Below, one piece after another: positions 35,660 through 44,027 of a DNA stretch of 50,084 nucleotides (the first letter of the stretch is position 1; each line of letters opens with the position of its first letter). The translations under genes and the position numbers were made by a program. Source of the DNA: an uncultured Ruminococcus sp. (GTDB lineage: Bacteria > Bacillota > Clostridia > Oscillospirales > Ruminococcaceae); the NCBI GenBank assembly GCA_902762785.1, contig CACWPL010000020.1, positions 1 to 50,084 on the forward strand. Direction: 5' to 3'. The notes under the pieces are model-generated. The model saw only the letters and a list, made by a program, of their open reading frames with translations, searched no databases and had not been told where the DNA came from.

Positions 35660-35806
35660 ATGACAGATGCAGAAAGAAAGCGCGCGATGGACTCTTCCGG
35701 CTTCGTGCCGCTCGACTGCGAGTGGTGGCATCTCACCCTCAAGGACGAGCCCTACCCGGACACCTATTTCGAGTCCCCCGTCTTGGCGGGATACCTCAAG
35801 CGCTGA
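35660..35806 (+). CDS. VanX-like D-Ala-D-Ala dipeptidase, C-terminal fragment (gene remnant)
   Basis: The 48-residue frame reads like the last quarter of a VanX/DdpX D-alanyl-D-alanine dipeptidase: GFVPLDCEWWHLTLKDEPY, then PDTYFESPV. The EWWH motif holds the catalytic Glu and a zinc-ligand His of VanX (about 200 residues when complete). The first 150 residues, with the other zinc ligands, are missing, so it cannot be an active peptidase. It nevertheless has a ribosome binding site (AGGAGG) and a -10 box, as if an internal deletion fused the 5' end of a gene to its 3' end. It is followed 38 bp later by a hydrolase gene. Confidence 0.7.
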   Translation: MTDAERKRAMDSSGFVPLDCEWWHLTLKDEPYPDTYFESPVLAGYLKR

Positions 35807-35844
35807 CGGGAAATGCCCATACATCGCAGGAAAGGAGACGCACG

Positions 35845-36636
35845 ATGTCTGTCGAGATGCTCTCAAAGGACGGTGTGACCGTCCGCTATCTCCGCTTTGG
35901 AGACCCCGCGGGGCGGCCGTTCGTCATCCTGCCGGGGGCGTCCGTCAAGCCGGTGACCGGCCAGGGGCCGTTCGTGGAAAAGCAGTTCGCGGCGTTCGCC
36001 GAGCGGTATGACGTCTGCCTGATCGACCGCCGCAGCGATCCGCCCGCCGGCATGACCATCGAGCAGATGGCCGCGGACACGGCGGCGGTCATGGATGCGC
36101 TGGGACTGCGGGACGCGGCCGTCTACGGCGTCTCGCAGGGCGGCATGATCGCGCAGGCACTGACGCTCGCAAGGCCGGATCTGGTCGGATGCCTCGTCCT
36201 CTGCTCGACGGCCGCGCATGTCTCCGAGGCGGCGGCGTCCGTCCTGGGCGGATGGGTGCGCAGCGCGGCGGCGGGCGACTGCGAGGGACTGATGGCACAG
36301 TTCGCGGAGCATGTGTATTCGCCGGCATATCGCGAAAAATACGCCGGCGCGTTCCGGGTGCTCGCCGGCCTCGTGACGGAGGAGGAGCGGGAGGCTTTCG
36401 TGCATCTCGTGGCGGATGCGGGCGGATTCGATGTCCGTGCGCGCCTGCACGAGATCAGGTGCCCCGTGCTCGTCATCGGGGCGGGGCAGGACAGAATCTT
36501 CGGGGTCGCGGCCTCCGAGGCGATCGCGGCCGCGACCGGCGGCACGCTCGTCCGCTACCCGGACGGCGCCCACGGGGTCTACGATGAGGACCCGGACGTG
36601 CTGGTCAGGATCCGCGCTTTTTTGGATGCACATTGA
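35845..36636 (+). CDS. Alpha/beta hydrolase
   Basis: The 263-residue cytoplasmic hydrolase has the expected alpha/beta-hydrolase fold order: an HG-like loop (VILPGASVKP), nucleophile Ser in YGVSQGGMIAQ (about residue 95), acid Asp in IGAGQDRIF and catalytic His in DGAHGVYDED. It probably cleaves a small ester or amide, but the substrate is unknown. The start follows AAAGGAGACG. It seems co-transcribed with the upstream VanX fragment. The gene is intact, unlike its neighbours. Confidence 0.87.
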   Translation: MSVEMLSKDGVTVRYLRFGDPAGRPFVILPGASVKPVTGQGPFVEKQFAAFAERYDVCLIDRRSDPPAGMTIEQMAADTAAVMDALGLRDAAVYGVSQGGMIAQALTLARPDLVGCLVLCSTAAHVSEAAASVLGGWVRSAAAGDCEGLMAQFAEHVYSPAYREKYAGAFRVLAGLVTEEEREAFVHLVADAGGFDVRARLHEIRCPVLVIGAGQDRIFGVAASEAIAAATGGTLVRYPDGAHGVYDEDPDVLVRIRAFLDAH

Positions 36637-36679
36637 GATACAGCGCACGCCCTCCCTGGGGATGTCCCGGGGAGGGCGC

Positions 36680-36791
36680 CAGCTTGTCGAAAAACCTCCT
36701 TTTTATCGTTAGATGTTTCTTGATACCGCCGCCGTAAGGCGGCGGAAAAAGCGGCGGCGGCCCGCAGGGCCGCCATTTTCTCCCCCCGCCC
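36680..36791. repeat. Dispersed GC-rich repeat, copy 2
   Basis: This is an inverted copy of 49-156, with conserved ends and a diverged centre. It abuts the first codons of the 5'-truncated pectate lyase gene, so one border of the repeat coincides with a broken gene. Confidence 0.8.
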
Positions 36792-36803
36792 ATCCTCACG
36801 AAT

Positions 36804-38642
36804 TTGAAGAGCAACACCAAGGCCGGTCCCGTCTGCATCCGCTTCGTCGGCAACATCACCGACCCGTCCACCCTCAACAAGGGCGACCTCCTCGTCGACA
36901 CCGTCACCTGCGGCCTGACCATCGAGGGCATCGGCAAGGATGCGACGTTCAACGGCTTCGGCCTCGTGCTGAAGAACAGCTCGAACGTCGAGGTGCGCAA
37001 CATCGGCTTCATGAACTGTAACTCCTCCGAGGGCGACAACTGCGGCCTCCAGCAGGGGAACGACCATGTTTGGGTGCATCACTGCGACATGTTCTACGGC
37101 GACGCCGGGTCCGATGCCGACCAGGTCAAGGGCGACGGCGCGCTCGATACCAAGACCTCGAGCTATATCACCCATTCCTATAACCATTTCTGGGACAACG
37201 GCAAGTGCGACCTCCAGGGCATGAAGAGCGAGTCCACGGAGAATTACATCACCTACCTCGTGCGCGACACGTCTGCGGGTCTTCGCGTGGACATCCCGGG
37301 CGTCCCGGCGGGCACCTATTCCGTCTCGCTGACCACGGCCAAGGGCACCATCGTGCAGAGCGGCCTCGAGGTCAATGCACAGGACCGCTCCGGCTATGCA
37401 CATTTTGACTACACCGCCGGCGTCGGCGCGTACCAGGACAACGGCACGCTCAAGCCGAACACCAATGCCGGCATCATCAAGAAGCTCGCCGAGGATGGCA
37501 CGCCCCTCGTGGTCCGCATCGTCGGCAGCGTCAAGGCGCCCGCCGGTCTGACCGCCTATGACTCCACCGACTTCGGCGGCTCCGTGGGCGACAACGGCTA
37601 CATGGCGCGCATGAAGTCCGGCAAGGACGTCACCATCGAGGGCATCGGCACCGATGCGGTCGTCGATGGCTGGGGCTTCCACTTCATCGCCGAGACCGCC
37701 GCGCCCGACTTCGGCAAGAGCTTCGAGATCCGCAACATCGTCTTCCGCAACGTCCCCGAGGACTGCGTCGGCATGGAGGGCGTGCAGGAGAGCTCCAAGC
37801 TGACCGCGCCCGTGGAGCACTGCTGGGTCCACAACTGCGAGTTCTACAAGCCCACCATCTCGAACCCGGCCGAGTCCGACAAGGCCGGCGGTGACGGCGC
37901 CTGCGACTTCAAGCGCGGCCTCTACTTCACCAACAGCTACTGCTACTACGAGGGCTACCACAAGACGGACCTCGTCGGTGCGTCGGACTCGAATCTCCAG
38001 TTCCATTTGACCTATCATCACAACTACTGGAACAAGTGCGGATCCCGCGGCCCGCTCGCCCGTCAGGCCAACATCCACATGTACAATGATCTATTCATCG
38101 GCCAGACCAGCTACTGCATGGACTCCCGCGCGAACGCCTACATCTTCTCCGAGTACAACTACTTCGAGAACTGCAAGGACCCGATGCAGGTCAAGCTCGG
38201 CGCGGTCAAGAGCTACCATGACGTGCTGACCGGCTGCAAGGGCGACCAGCAGGGGACCGTCGTGACCGACAAGTCCGCCAAGGTCGATACCGACTGCCAG
38301 TACGCGAACTTCGACACGAACGCCTCGATCTGCTACATCCCCTCCGGCGACTACTTCCTCCAGACCGACACGTCCGCGCTCGCGTCCTACTTTGAGGTAT
38401 ACGGCGGCACGATGGACGCCACCACCGTCGCCCTCGGCACCACCTCGGTAGACGGCTCCACCACCCCCACCACGCCCACCGACCCGCAGCCTGCCGCAGT
38501 CCGCGGTGACGTGGATGCGGACGGCAAGGTGAGCGTCTCCGATGTCGTGATGCTCCAGAAGTACCTCCTCGGCGCCGCCTCTCTCCTGCCTATTTGCAAA
38601 CGATGTGAACTTTCTGTTTCCTTTCTTGACAGCGCTTTCTAA
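36804..38642 (+). CDS. Chimeric, truncated PL1-type pectate lyase with partial dockerin (probable pseudogene)
   Basis: The open frame of 612 codons begins at TTG with no ribosome binding site or signal peptide. Residues 1-151 resemble the first half of a PL1 pectate lyase (including VWVHHCDMF), but the sequence breaks at about residue 151, where HHN... would be expected. A second, apparently complete PL1 unit follows after a small beta-rich module: its Ca-site/WVH region is CWVHNCEFY, and LTYHHNYW and the RxPxxR-type catalytic motif (GSRGPLARQ) are present. The C-terminus has only the first dockerin repeat (GDVDADGKVSVSDVVMLQKYLLG) before switching to unrelated residues. Both ends and the middle therefore look rearranged. 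Pectin cleavage was the original job; activity is doubtful. Confidence 0.75.
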   Translation: MKSNTKAGPVCIRFVGNITDPSTLNKGDLLVDTVTCGLTIEGIGKDATFNGFGLVLKNSSNVEVRNIGFMNCNSSEGDNCGLQQGNDHVWVHHCDMFYGDAGSDADQVKGDGALDTKTSSYITHSYNHFWDNGKCDLQGMKSESTENYITYLVRDTSAGLRVDIPGVPAGTYSVSLTTAKGTIVQSGLEVNAQDRSGYAHFDYTAGVGAYQDNGTLKPNTNAGIIKKLAEDGTPLVVRIVGSVKAPAGLTAYDSTDFGGSVGDNGYMARMKSGKDVTIEGIGTDAVVDGWGFHFIAETAAPDFGKSFEIRNIVFRNVPEDCVGMEGVQESSKLTAPVEHCWVHNCEFYKPTISNPAESDKAGGDGACDFKRGLYFTNSYCYYEGYHKTDLVGASDSNLQFHLTYHHNYWNKCGSRGPLARQANIHMYNDLFIGQTSYCMDSRANAYIFSEYNYFENCKDPMQVKLGAVKSYHDVLTGCKGDQQGTVVTDKSAKVDTDCQYANFDTNASICYIPSGDYFLQTDTSALASYFEVYGGTMDATTVALGTTSVDGSTTPTTPTDPQPAAVRGDVDADGKVSVSDVVMLQKYLLGAASLLPICKRCELSVSFLDSAF

Positions 38643-38655
38643 AATGTGGTATACT
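38626..38655 (+). promoter_or_regulatory. Promoter of the leucine-rich-repeat dockerin gene
   Basis: TTGACA (38626-38631), 18-bp spacer, TATACT (38650-38655). It overlaps the end of the pectate lyase reading frame. Confidence 0.7.
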
Positions 38656-38751
38656 ATCAATGATCCCACCGTGACCGGTGAGGGAGAAGTGTGCAGGCGC
38701 TGTGGTTGGTGCCCGCGCCAAGAAGATATCGCTGCTGAAAGGATGAGCATT

Positions 38752-40005
38752 ATGAGAGGAAAGTTCATGAGGAAGTCGGCTGCGCTCGCGCTCGGCTGTA
38801 TGCTGGCCGTCAGTGCCGCCGTGCTGCCGCCGGTGCAGGCGCTGTTCCCGGCGCTGACGGCTGCGGCGGAGGATGCCGCCTATGTGGAGGGGACGCTCGA
38901 TGGGCTGACGTATCAGAGATACGCCGATCATGTCGTCATCTCCAAGGGCGATCCCACCCTGACAGACGTGGTGATCCCCGAAACGATCGAGGGACTGCCC
39001 GTGACGCGCATCGGCAACAATGCTTTCGAGGAGGCCGCCGTGACCACCCTGAAGCTGCCCCCGGCGCTCCAGGAGATCGGGGAGTTCGCCTTCTTCCAGT
39101 GCGGTAAGCTCACGGCCGTGGACATCCCCGGGACGGTCGCTGTCGTTGAGAAGAACGCATTTGGCTATTGCACTGCGCTGGTAGACCTGACGCTCCATGA
39201 GGGGACGCGCGAGCTGCGGCAGGGCGCGTTCAGCGATTGCGGCTTCACCTCCGTCACGCTGCCGGAATCGCTGGGCGTGCTCCGGTCGGGCGCCTTCTCA
39301 TGGTGTGAGAAGCTCGAGGAGGTCAACTTCCCGGAGCGGCAGGTCGATGTCTATTCCGAGGTATTCGCTGAGACGCCGTGGCTCCGTGCCATGCGCGAGA
39401 AGGATCCGCTCGTCATCGTCAACGGCACGCTGATCGATGGCTATACCTGCAAGGGGGATGTCGTGATCCCGGATGATGTCACCATCATCTCGGCGGAGGC
39501 CTTCAGCCTGAATATGGGCATCACCTCCGTGGTCGTCCCGGCCAGCGTCAAGGACATCTGGGACAGGACCTTCTCCTATTGCCTGAACCTTGAAAAGGTC
39601 GAGATCCGGGGCGCGCGATACATCGGCCCGGAGGCATTCGGCACCTGCTCCAAGCTCACGGACGTCAAGCTCCCCGGCACGCTCACGGAGGTGGGCGAGG
39701 ATGCGTTCAATGGCATCAGCACGCGCATGACCTGGCAGTTCGGCGGCACGCAGGAGCAGTACAAGGCCATCACCGTCGGCGCGAACAACATGCTCTTCAA
39801 GATCGGCATCCCGAAATATGGCGTCCTCGGAGACGTCGATTGGAACACCAAGGTCGAGGTCGCGGACGTCATCGCCATGCAGAAGTGGCTCTTGCAGGTG
39901 CCCGGTGCGGGGATCAATAATTTGGTCATGGCCGACCTCGACACCGACGGCGATGTCGATGTCTTCGACCTGGCGATGCTCAAGAGAGTGCTGCTCGGGA
40001 AGTAA
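38752..40005 (+). CDS. Secreted BspA-type leucine-rich-repeat protein with C-terminal dockerin
   Basis: The 417-residue exported protein has a signal peptide (about 1-40) and a BspA-like LRR domain (about 45-345). Its repeats follow the pattern VVIPETIEGLPVTRIGNNAFEE, quoted here as the 22-residue class around residue 70. A dockerin follows (about 355-417: GDVDWNTKVEVADVIAMQKWLL and ADLDTDGDVDVFDLAMLKR). LRR proteins of this kind bind surfaces or other proteins; with a dockerin it would sit on the cellulosome. ATG 38752 was preferred to ATG 38743 because AAAGGA lies 8 bases upstream. Confidence 0.85.
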   Translation: MRGKFMRKSAALALGCMLAVSAAVLPPVQALFPALTAAAEDAAYVEGTLDGLTYQRYADHVVISKGDPTLTDVVIPETIEGLPVTRIGNNAFEEAAVTTLKLPPALQEIGEFAFFQCGKLTAVDIPGTVAVVEKNAFGYCTALVDLTLHEGTRELRQGAFSDCGFTSVTLPESLGVLRSGAFSWCEKLEEVNFPERQVDVYSEVFAETPWLRAMREKDPLVIVNGTLIDGYTCKGDVVIPDDVTIISAEAFSLNMGITSVVVPASVKDIWDRTFSYCLNLEKVEIRGARYIGPEAFGTCSKLTDVKLPGTLTEVGEDAFNGISTRMTWQFGGTQEQYKAITVGANNMLFKIGIPKYGVLGDVDWNTKVEVADVIAMQKWLLQVPGAGINNLVMADLDTDGDVDVFDLAMLKRVLLGK

Positions 40006-40024
40006 GATCAATAGCCCCCCTTTT

Positions 40025-40071
40025 CCCCGGGATCTGTAGCCGCACTACGGATCTCGGGGTCTTCTTTATCA
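40025..40071 (+). terminator. Terminator of the LRR-dockerin gene
   Basis: ccccgggatctgta and tacggatctcgggg form a 14-bp stem with wobble pairs, followed by tcttcttt. Confidence 0.7.
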
Positions 40072-40085
40072 TGCGTCGGCGCCCA

Positions 40086-40690
40086 TTTTCAAGCGAGCTT
40101 TGGGAGATGAACGCCGACCTTTGCCGCGTCAGCGGCATTGGGAGGCGCCTCGCCAGCGCGGGCTAATTATAATGGGGGGCGCCGCCCGCCCGCATGAGTG
40201 CGGGGCTAGACCTCCCTCCGCTGCGCTGCGGTCGGTCACGCCCCGCAGCGGTCGGCTGCCCCCCATACCCCCCGAATTAGCCCAATTAAAATGGGAGGCG
40301 CCTCGCCAGCGCGGGCTCCGCGTCCCGCCCGCATAAGTGCGGGGCGTCCCCGTTTCAAGAGAGCTTCGGGAGATACCTGCCGACCTTTGCCGCGCCAGCG
40401 GCATTGGGAGGCGCCTCGCCAGCGCGGGCTCCGCGTCCCGCCCGCATAAGTGCGGGGCGTCCCCGTTTCAAGAGAGCTTCGGGAGATACTTGCCGACCTT
40501 TGCCGCGCCAGCGGCATTGGGAGGCGCCTCGCCAGCGCGGGCTCCGCGCCGCCCTGCCGCGGTCGGCTGCCCCCCAAGCCCTAATTATAATGGGGGGCGC
40601 CGCCCGCCCGCATAATGGCAGGGCTACACCTCACTTCGCAAGCTCCGTTCGGTCACGCCCTGCCGCGGTCGGCTGCCCCCCAAGCCCCCC
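40086..40690. repeat. Compound repeat region with 113-bp tandem units
   Basis: This is about 600 bp of non-coding, GC-rich repeats. A 113-bp unit containing tgggaggcgcctcgccag recurs at 40292, 40405 and 40518; a diverged copy is at 40139. A second element starting taattataatggggggcgcc occurs at 40164-40270 and 40582-40690. Each unit has strong palindromes (ggcgcc, ccgcgccagcggc). There is no credible reading frame. The block ends just before a regulator gene that lacks its 5' end. Confidence 0.85.
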
Positions 40691-40786
40691 CTTTTCCTTT
40701 GCACATCTTGACATCCCCCCGCCTACGTCCTCGCCGAGGAGAGCATCTACCGCCTTGCTGCGCACATCGGCCTCGACGGCCTGATC

Positions 40787-41914
40787 GTGGCGGCGGGGAA
40801 GTATCACAACGCCCACGTCGCCGACCGCATCCTGCAAAGCCTGCGCGGCGTGCGCTTCCCCTGCCTGTGTACCTATTATCCTAACGACGACCTTCCGAAC
40901 GTCGAGGTGCCGCAGGGCGACAGCATCCGCGCGGTCACGGAGCATCTGATCGGGTACCACGGGTATCGGCGGATCTTTTGTCTGACGGGGCCGCAGGGCT
41001 TCGCTGAGGCCGAGGAGCGTCTGGCCGGTTGGCGCAACGCCATGACCGCCGCCGGACTGGACACGTCCCGCTACCGCTACGGCGACTTCTGGCTCGACGC
41101 CCCCGCCCGCCTCGAGCAGCTCTCCGGCCGCGACCGCATGACCGGGATGCTCGACCTCAAGGGCATCTCCCGCAAGCTCCCCGCCGCGCGGACGTTCGCC
41201 GTCATCCTCCTGGAGATCGGGTGGGTGCAGGCCGCCGACCGCGCCCCGAGCATCCCGCCCGGCCTCTTCGTGGCCAACGCGATCCAGATGAACTGCTCCG
41301 AGGGGGAGCTCTGCTTTCGGTACAATAAGGACGTGTTCGGGGTGCTCCTGCCTGTCCCGGAGGGGATGGCGCCGGAGCGGCTGCGGGAGGAATGGGTCAT
41401 GCGCTTCGATGCCTTCATCGAGCTGGTCCGCCAGAGCGACAAGGACATGGAAAAGCCCGTCCTGCGTATTTTTTACGACATCCTCACGACCCGGGACAAC
41501 GCCCTCCGCGAGCAGCTCGAGCAGATGATCGAGCCGCATCTCCACCACCAGCACCTCGCGCCGACGGTCAAGGGCGGTCTCGTGCAGCAGCTCGAGGAGA
41601 TCCGCCGTCAGATCATCCGCACGCCCGCCGAGCCGTGGACGATGGACGACATCGCCGCCGCCATGCAGATCAGCGTCAGCTATTTTCGGCGGCTCTACAA
41701 GCAGCATTTCGGCGTGCCGTTCCACACCGACCTGATCCATCTGCGCATGACCCACGCCATGGAGCTTTTGCGCCAGACGGACATGAACATCAAGATGATC
41801 GCCGCCCAGTGCGGCTACACGAGCACGTTCCACTTCATGACGGCGTTCAAAAAGGAGACCGGCCTGACCGCCACGGATCACCGGAACGGTGCGCAGAAGA
41901 CGCCTGAATCATAA
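40787..41914 (+). CDS. AraC-type regulator with truncated LacI-like sensor and degenerate GGDEF-like domain
   Basis: The frame is open from 40712; the only start candidate near it is GTG 40787, without a ribosome binding site. In-frame residues before it (ESIYRLAAHIGLDGLIVAAG) belong to a LacI/periplasmic-binding-type sensor, so the true N-terminus is missing. The sensor stops again after a GDFWLDAP segment. It continues with a GGDEF-like start (RDRMTGMLDLKGI) whose active site has become RYNKDVF, then an intact AraC helix-turn-helix region (WTMDDIAAAMQISVSYFRRLY, then KMIAAQCGYTSTFHFMTAFKK). Sugar sensing is likely lost. The target is unknown, though the neighbouring cyclase and surE genes follow 12 bp later. 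Confidence 0.72.
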   Translation: MAAGKYHNAHVADRILQSLRGVRFPCLCTYYPNDDLPNVEVPQGDSIRAVTEHLIGYHGYRRIFCLTGPQGFAEAEERLAGWRNAMTAAGLDTSRYRYGDFWLDAPARLEQLSGRDRMTGMLDLKGISRKLPAARTFAVILLEIGWVQAADRAPSIPPGLFVANAIQMNCSEGELCFRYNKDVFGVLLPVPEGMAPERLREEWVMRFDAFIELVRQSDKDMEKPVLRIFYDILTTRDNALREQLEQMIEPHLHHQHLAPTVKGGLVQQLEEIRRQIIRTPAEPWTMDDIAAAMQISVSYFRRLYKQHFGVPFHTDLIHLRMTHAMELLRQTDMNIKMIAAQCGYTSTFHFMTAFKKETGLTATDHRNGAQKTPES

Positions 41915-41926
41915 GGAGGTATCCCG

Positions 41927-42526
41927 ATGATCTACGACATCTCGCAGGAGGCCTTCTCCTGCCATGTGTTCCCCGGCGACCCGCCGCCGCAGCGCGAGCG
42001 CCTGCAGTCCATCGCGGGCGGGGATAGCTGTAACCTGACCGCGCTCTCGATGTGTGCCCACAACGGGACGCATGTCGACGCGCCGTACCATTTTCTCGAG
42101 GACGGGCGGACGATCGACCAGATGGGGCTCGTGCCGTTCGTGGGGGCGTGCTATGTCGCGCAGCATACGGGGGACGTGACCGCCCGGGACGCGGCCGCGA
42201 TGCTCGAAAAAGCCCGCGCCGCCGGGGCAGGGGAGCGCCTCCTGATCGGCGGACGTGCGGCCGTCACGGAGGATGCCGCACGCGTCTTCGCGGACGGGAA
42301 AGTCCTTCTGATCGGGAACGAGAGCCAGACCGTCGGGCCGGAGGACGCGCCGATGGCGGTGCATCTGATCCTGCTGGGGGCGGGCGTCGTCCTGCTCGAG
42401 GGCATCGTGCTGACGGACGTGCCGGAGGGGGCGTATCACCTGAGCGCCGCGCCGCTTTGCCTCGGCGGGAGCGATGGGGCGCCGTGCCGTGCGTACCTGG
42501 AGACGAGGGAAGGAGGCCGCCGATGA
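41927..42526 (+). CDS. Cyclase-family metal hydrolase (kynurenine formamidase-like)
   Basis: The 199-residue protein has the cyclase-family metal motif HNGTHVDAPYHF (HxGTHxDxPxH; about residues 45-56). This family includes arylformamidases and isatin hydrolases, metal-dependent amidohydrolases of small cyclic or aryl substrates. No tryptophan-degradation genes are near, so the substrate is open. The start follows AAGGAGGT. The stop overlaps the surE start by 4 bases, suggesting coupling. Confidence 0.87.
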   Translation: MIYDISQEAFSCHVFPGDPPPQRERLQSIAGGDSCNLTALSMCAHNGTHVDAPYHFLEDGRTIDQMGLVPFVGACYVAQHTGDVTARDAAAMLEKARAAGAGERLLIGGRAAVTEDAARVFADGKVLLIGNESQTVGPEDAPMAVHLILLGAGVVLLEGIVLTDVPEGAYHLSAAPLCLGGSDGAPCRAYLETREGGRR

Positions 42527-43239
42527 GGACCATCCTCCTGACGAACGATGACGGCATCGCCGCGGACGGCCTCCTGCGTCTGGCCAAGGCGGCGCAGGCG
42601 CTCGGCGAGGTCTGGATCGTGGCGCCGGACGGACAGCGCAGCGCCGCCTCCCACGCGATCACGCTCCATGGGACGGTGGACGTCATGCCGTGCGCGTACC
42701 CGCTCGCCGGAGTCCGTGCGTTCACCTGCACCGGGACGCCCGCGGACTGCGTGCGGGTCGGGAGCCTGTACGTCATGGAGCACAAGCCCGACCTCGTCCT
42801 CTCCGGCATCAACCGCGGCTACAATACCGCCACGGACATCCAGTATTCCGGCACCTGCGGGGCGGCGTTCGAGGGGGCGTTCCAGGGCATCCCCTCGATC
42901 GCGCTCTCCGAGCAGGACGGTGACTGTCACGACGTCACCGCGCGGTATCTCCCCGACCTCCTCGCCGCACTCGCCGAACGGCCGCTCGAGGATGGGTCCA
43001 TCTGGAACGTGAACCTCCCCGGGTGCCCGCTGGCGGCATGCCGGGGCGTGCTGTGGGACAGGGCGGTGTCGCGGGGGGCGTTCTACCGTGACCGCTATCA
43101 GGCGGTGGCGCAGCTCGCGGACGGCGGCGTGCGTCTGGCCGTCGACGGGCAGTACAATGAGGACGCCGAGCCGGACACCGACTTCCGCGCGGTCGTGGAC
43201 GGCTATGTCTCCGTCGGCATCGCGCGGAACGTGGGCTGA
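42523..43239 (+). CDS. surE: 5'/3'-nucleotidase SurE
   Basis: SurE is a metal-dependent phosphatase that removes phosphate from nucleoside monophosphates. The 238-residue protein has the N-terminal metal site LLTNDDGI (residues 5-12), the PDGQRSAASHAIT loop, the CTGTPADCV segment and SGINRGYNTATDIQYSGT with the second metal-binding part. Length is normal. It overlaps the cyclase stop (ATGA) and forms a two- or three-gene operon with the upstream genes. Confidence 0.95.
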   Translation: MRTILLTNDDGIAADGLLRLAKAAQALGEVWIVAPDGQRSAASHAITLHGTVDVMPCAYPLAGVRAFTCTGTPADCVRVGSLYVMEHKPDLVLSGINRGYNTATDIQYSGTCGAAFEGAFQGIPSIALSEQDGDCHDVTARYLPDLLAALAERPLEDGSIWNVNLPGCPLAACRGVLWDRAVSRGAFYRDRYQAVAQLADGGVRLAVDGQYNEDAEPDTDFRAVVDGYVSVGIARNVG

Positions 43240-43243
43240 GCGC

Positions 43244-43272
43244 TTGACACCGTCCCCGAAGGATGGTATAAT
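43244..43272 (+). promoter_or_regulatory. Promoter of the second TetR gene
   Basis: TTGACA (43244-43249) and TATAAT (43267-43272) with a 17-bp spacer. Confidence 0.8.
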
Positions 43273-43301
43273 AAAAAGGAAGAAAGCCGCGAGAGGAGCG
43301 A

Positions 43302-43880
43302 ATGACCATGGCAGAGAAAAAGACCCCCGACCGCCGCACGCTCAAGACCCGCCGCGCCCTCAGCGACGCGCTCGCAGAGCTGCTGGTCGACCACGAGCTG
43401 CATAAGGTGACGGTGCAGCAGATCGCCGACAAGGCCGATGTCAACCGCGTGACGTTCTACAAGCATTTTTTGGATGTGTACGACCTCTATGACAAGATCG
43501 AGTCGGAGTGTCTGGTCGACCTTGGGATGCTGATGCTCCAGCTCGAGCAGCAGGACGATGAGACGATCTTCACGGAGCTGGTCGGCTACATCTCGGAGCA
43601 TCGGAAGATGTTCCAGATGATCTTCAGCCCGAACGCCACGGGACAGCTCCGCAGCAAGCTCGGCAAGCTCCTCGAGGGCGTGTTCGTCAAGCTGCAGAGC
43701 GAGCAGCACGGCCTCCCCATCACCGATAAGCGCCTGCCCTATCTGTGCGGCTACCACGCCACCGGGTGCCTCTCCGTGATCTCGCGCTGGGTGCTGGGCG
43801 GCTTCGTGGAGGAGGACAAGTTCATCATCCAGATGCTCACCGACCTCGACGGCAATTGGGAGGTCGGCCTCGACCTCTGA
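43302..43880 (+). CDS. TetR/AcrR-family transcriptional regulator
   Basis: The 192-residue protein has an N-terminal helix-turn-helix (about 15-55: RRALSDALAELLVDHELHKV, then IADKADVNRVTFYKHF) and a C-terminal helical domain resembling the TetR_C_7/DhaS-like group. The start follows GAGAGGAG. It has its own promoter and terminator, with no obvious operator palindrome or adjacent target; the genes on either side are separate units. The regulated genes are unknown. Confidence 0.88.
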   Translation: MTMAEKKTPDRRTLKTRRALSDALAELLVDHELHKVTVQQIADKADVNRVTFYKHFLDVYDLYDKIESECLVDLGMLMLQLEQQDDETIFTELVGYISEHRKMFQMIFSPNATGQLRSKLGKLLEGVFVKLQSEQHGLPITDKRLPYLCGYHATGCLSVISRWVLGGFVEEDKFIIQMLTDLDGNWEVGLDL

Positions 43881-43884
43881 TACC

Positions 43885-43911
43885 AGGCGGCCCCCGGCGG
43901 GCCGCCTTTTC
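43885..43911 (+). terminator. Terminator of the second TetR gene
   Basis: A 9-bp stem (aggcggccc / gggccgcct) with a 5-base loop is followed by tttt. Confidence 0.8.
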
Positions 43912-43934
43912 TCATCCCTCCATCGCAAAACAAG

Positions 43935-43969
43935 GATGCTCTGTCCCCGTGCAGTCGGGACAGAGCATC
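43935..43969 (-). terminator. Terminator of the Thr-rich lipoprotein gene
   Basis: A 13-bp stem (gatgctctgtccc / gggacagagcatc) is followed on the minus strand by cttgttttgc. It lies between convergent genes. Confidence 0.75.
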
Positions 43970-44027
43970 TTTCGGTGTATGGGAAGCAGCGGCGCTGCCC
44001 CTCTCACTGTATGCCGCTGCGGGGGCG

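Noticed and set aside
40086-40690. CRISPR array
   Set aside because: The 113-bp units are contiguous and nearly identical over their whole length; there are no unique spacers between short repeats, and no cas genes.
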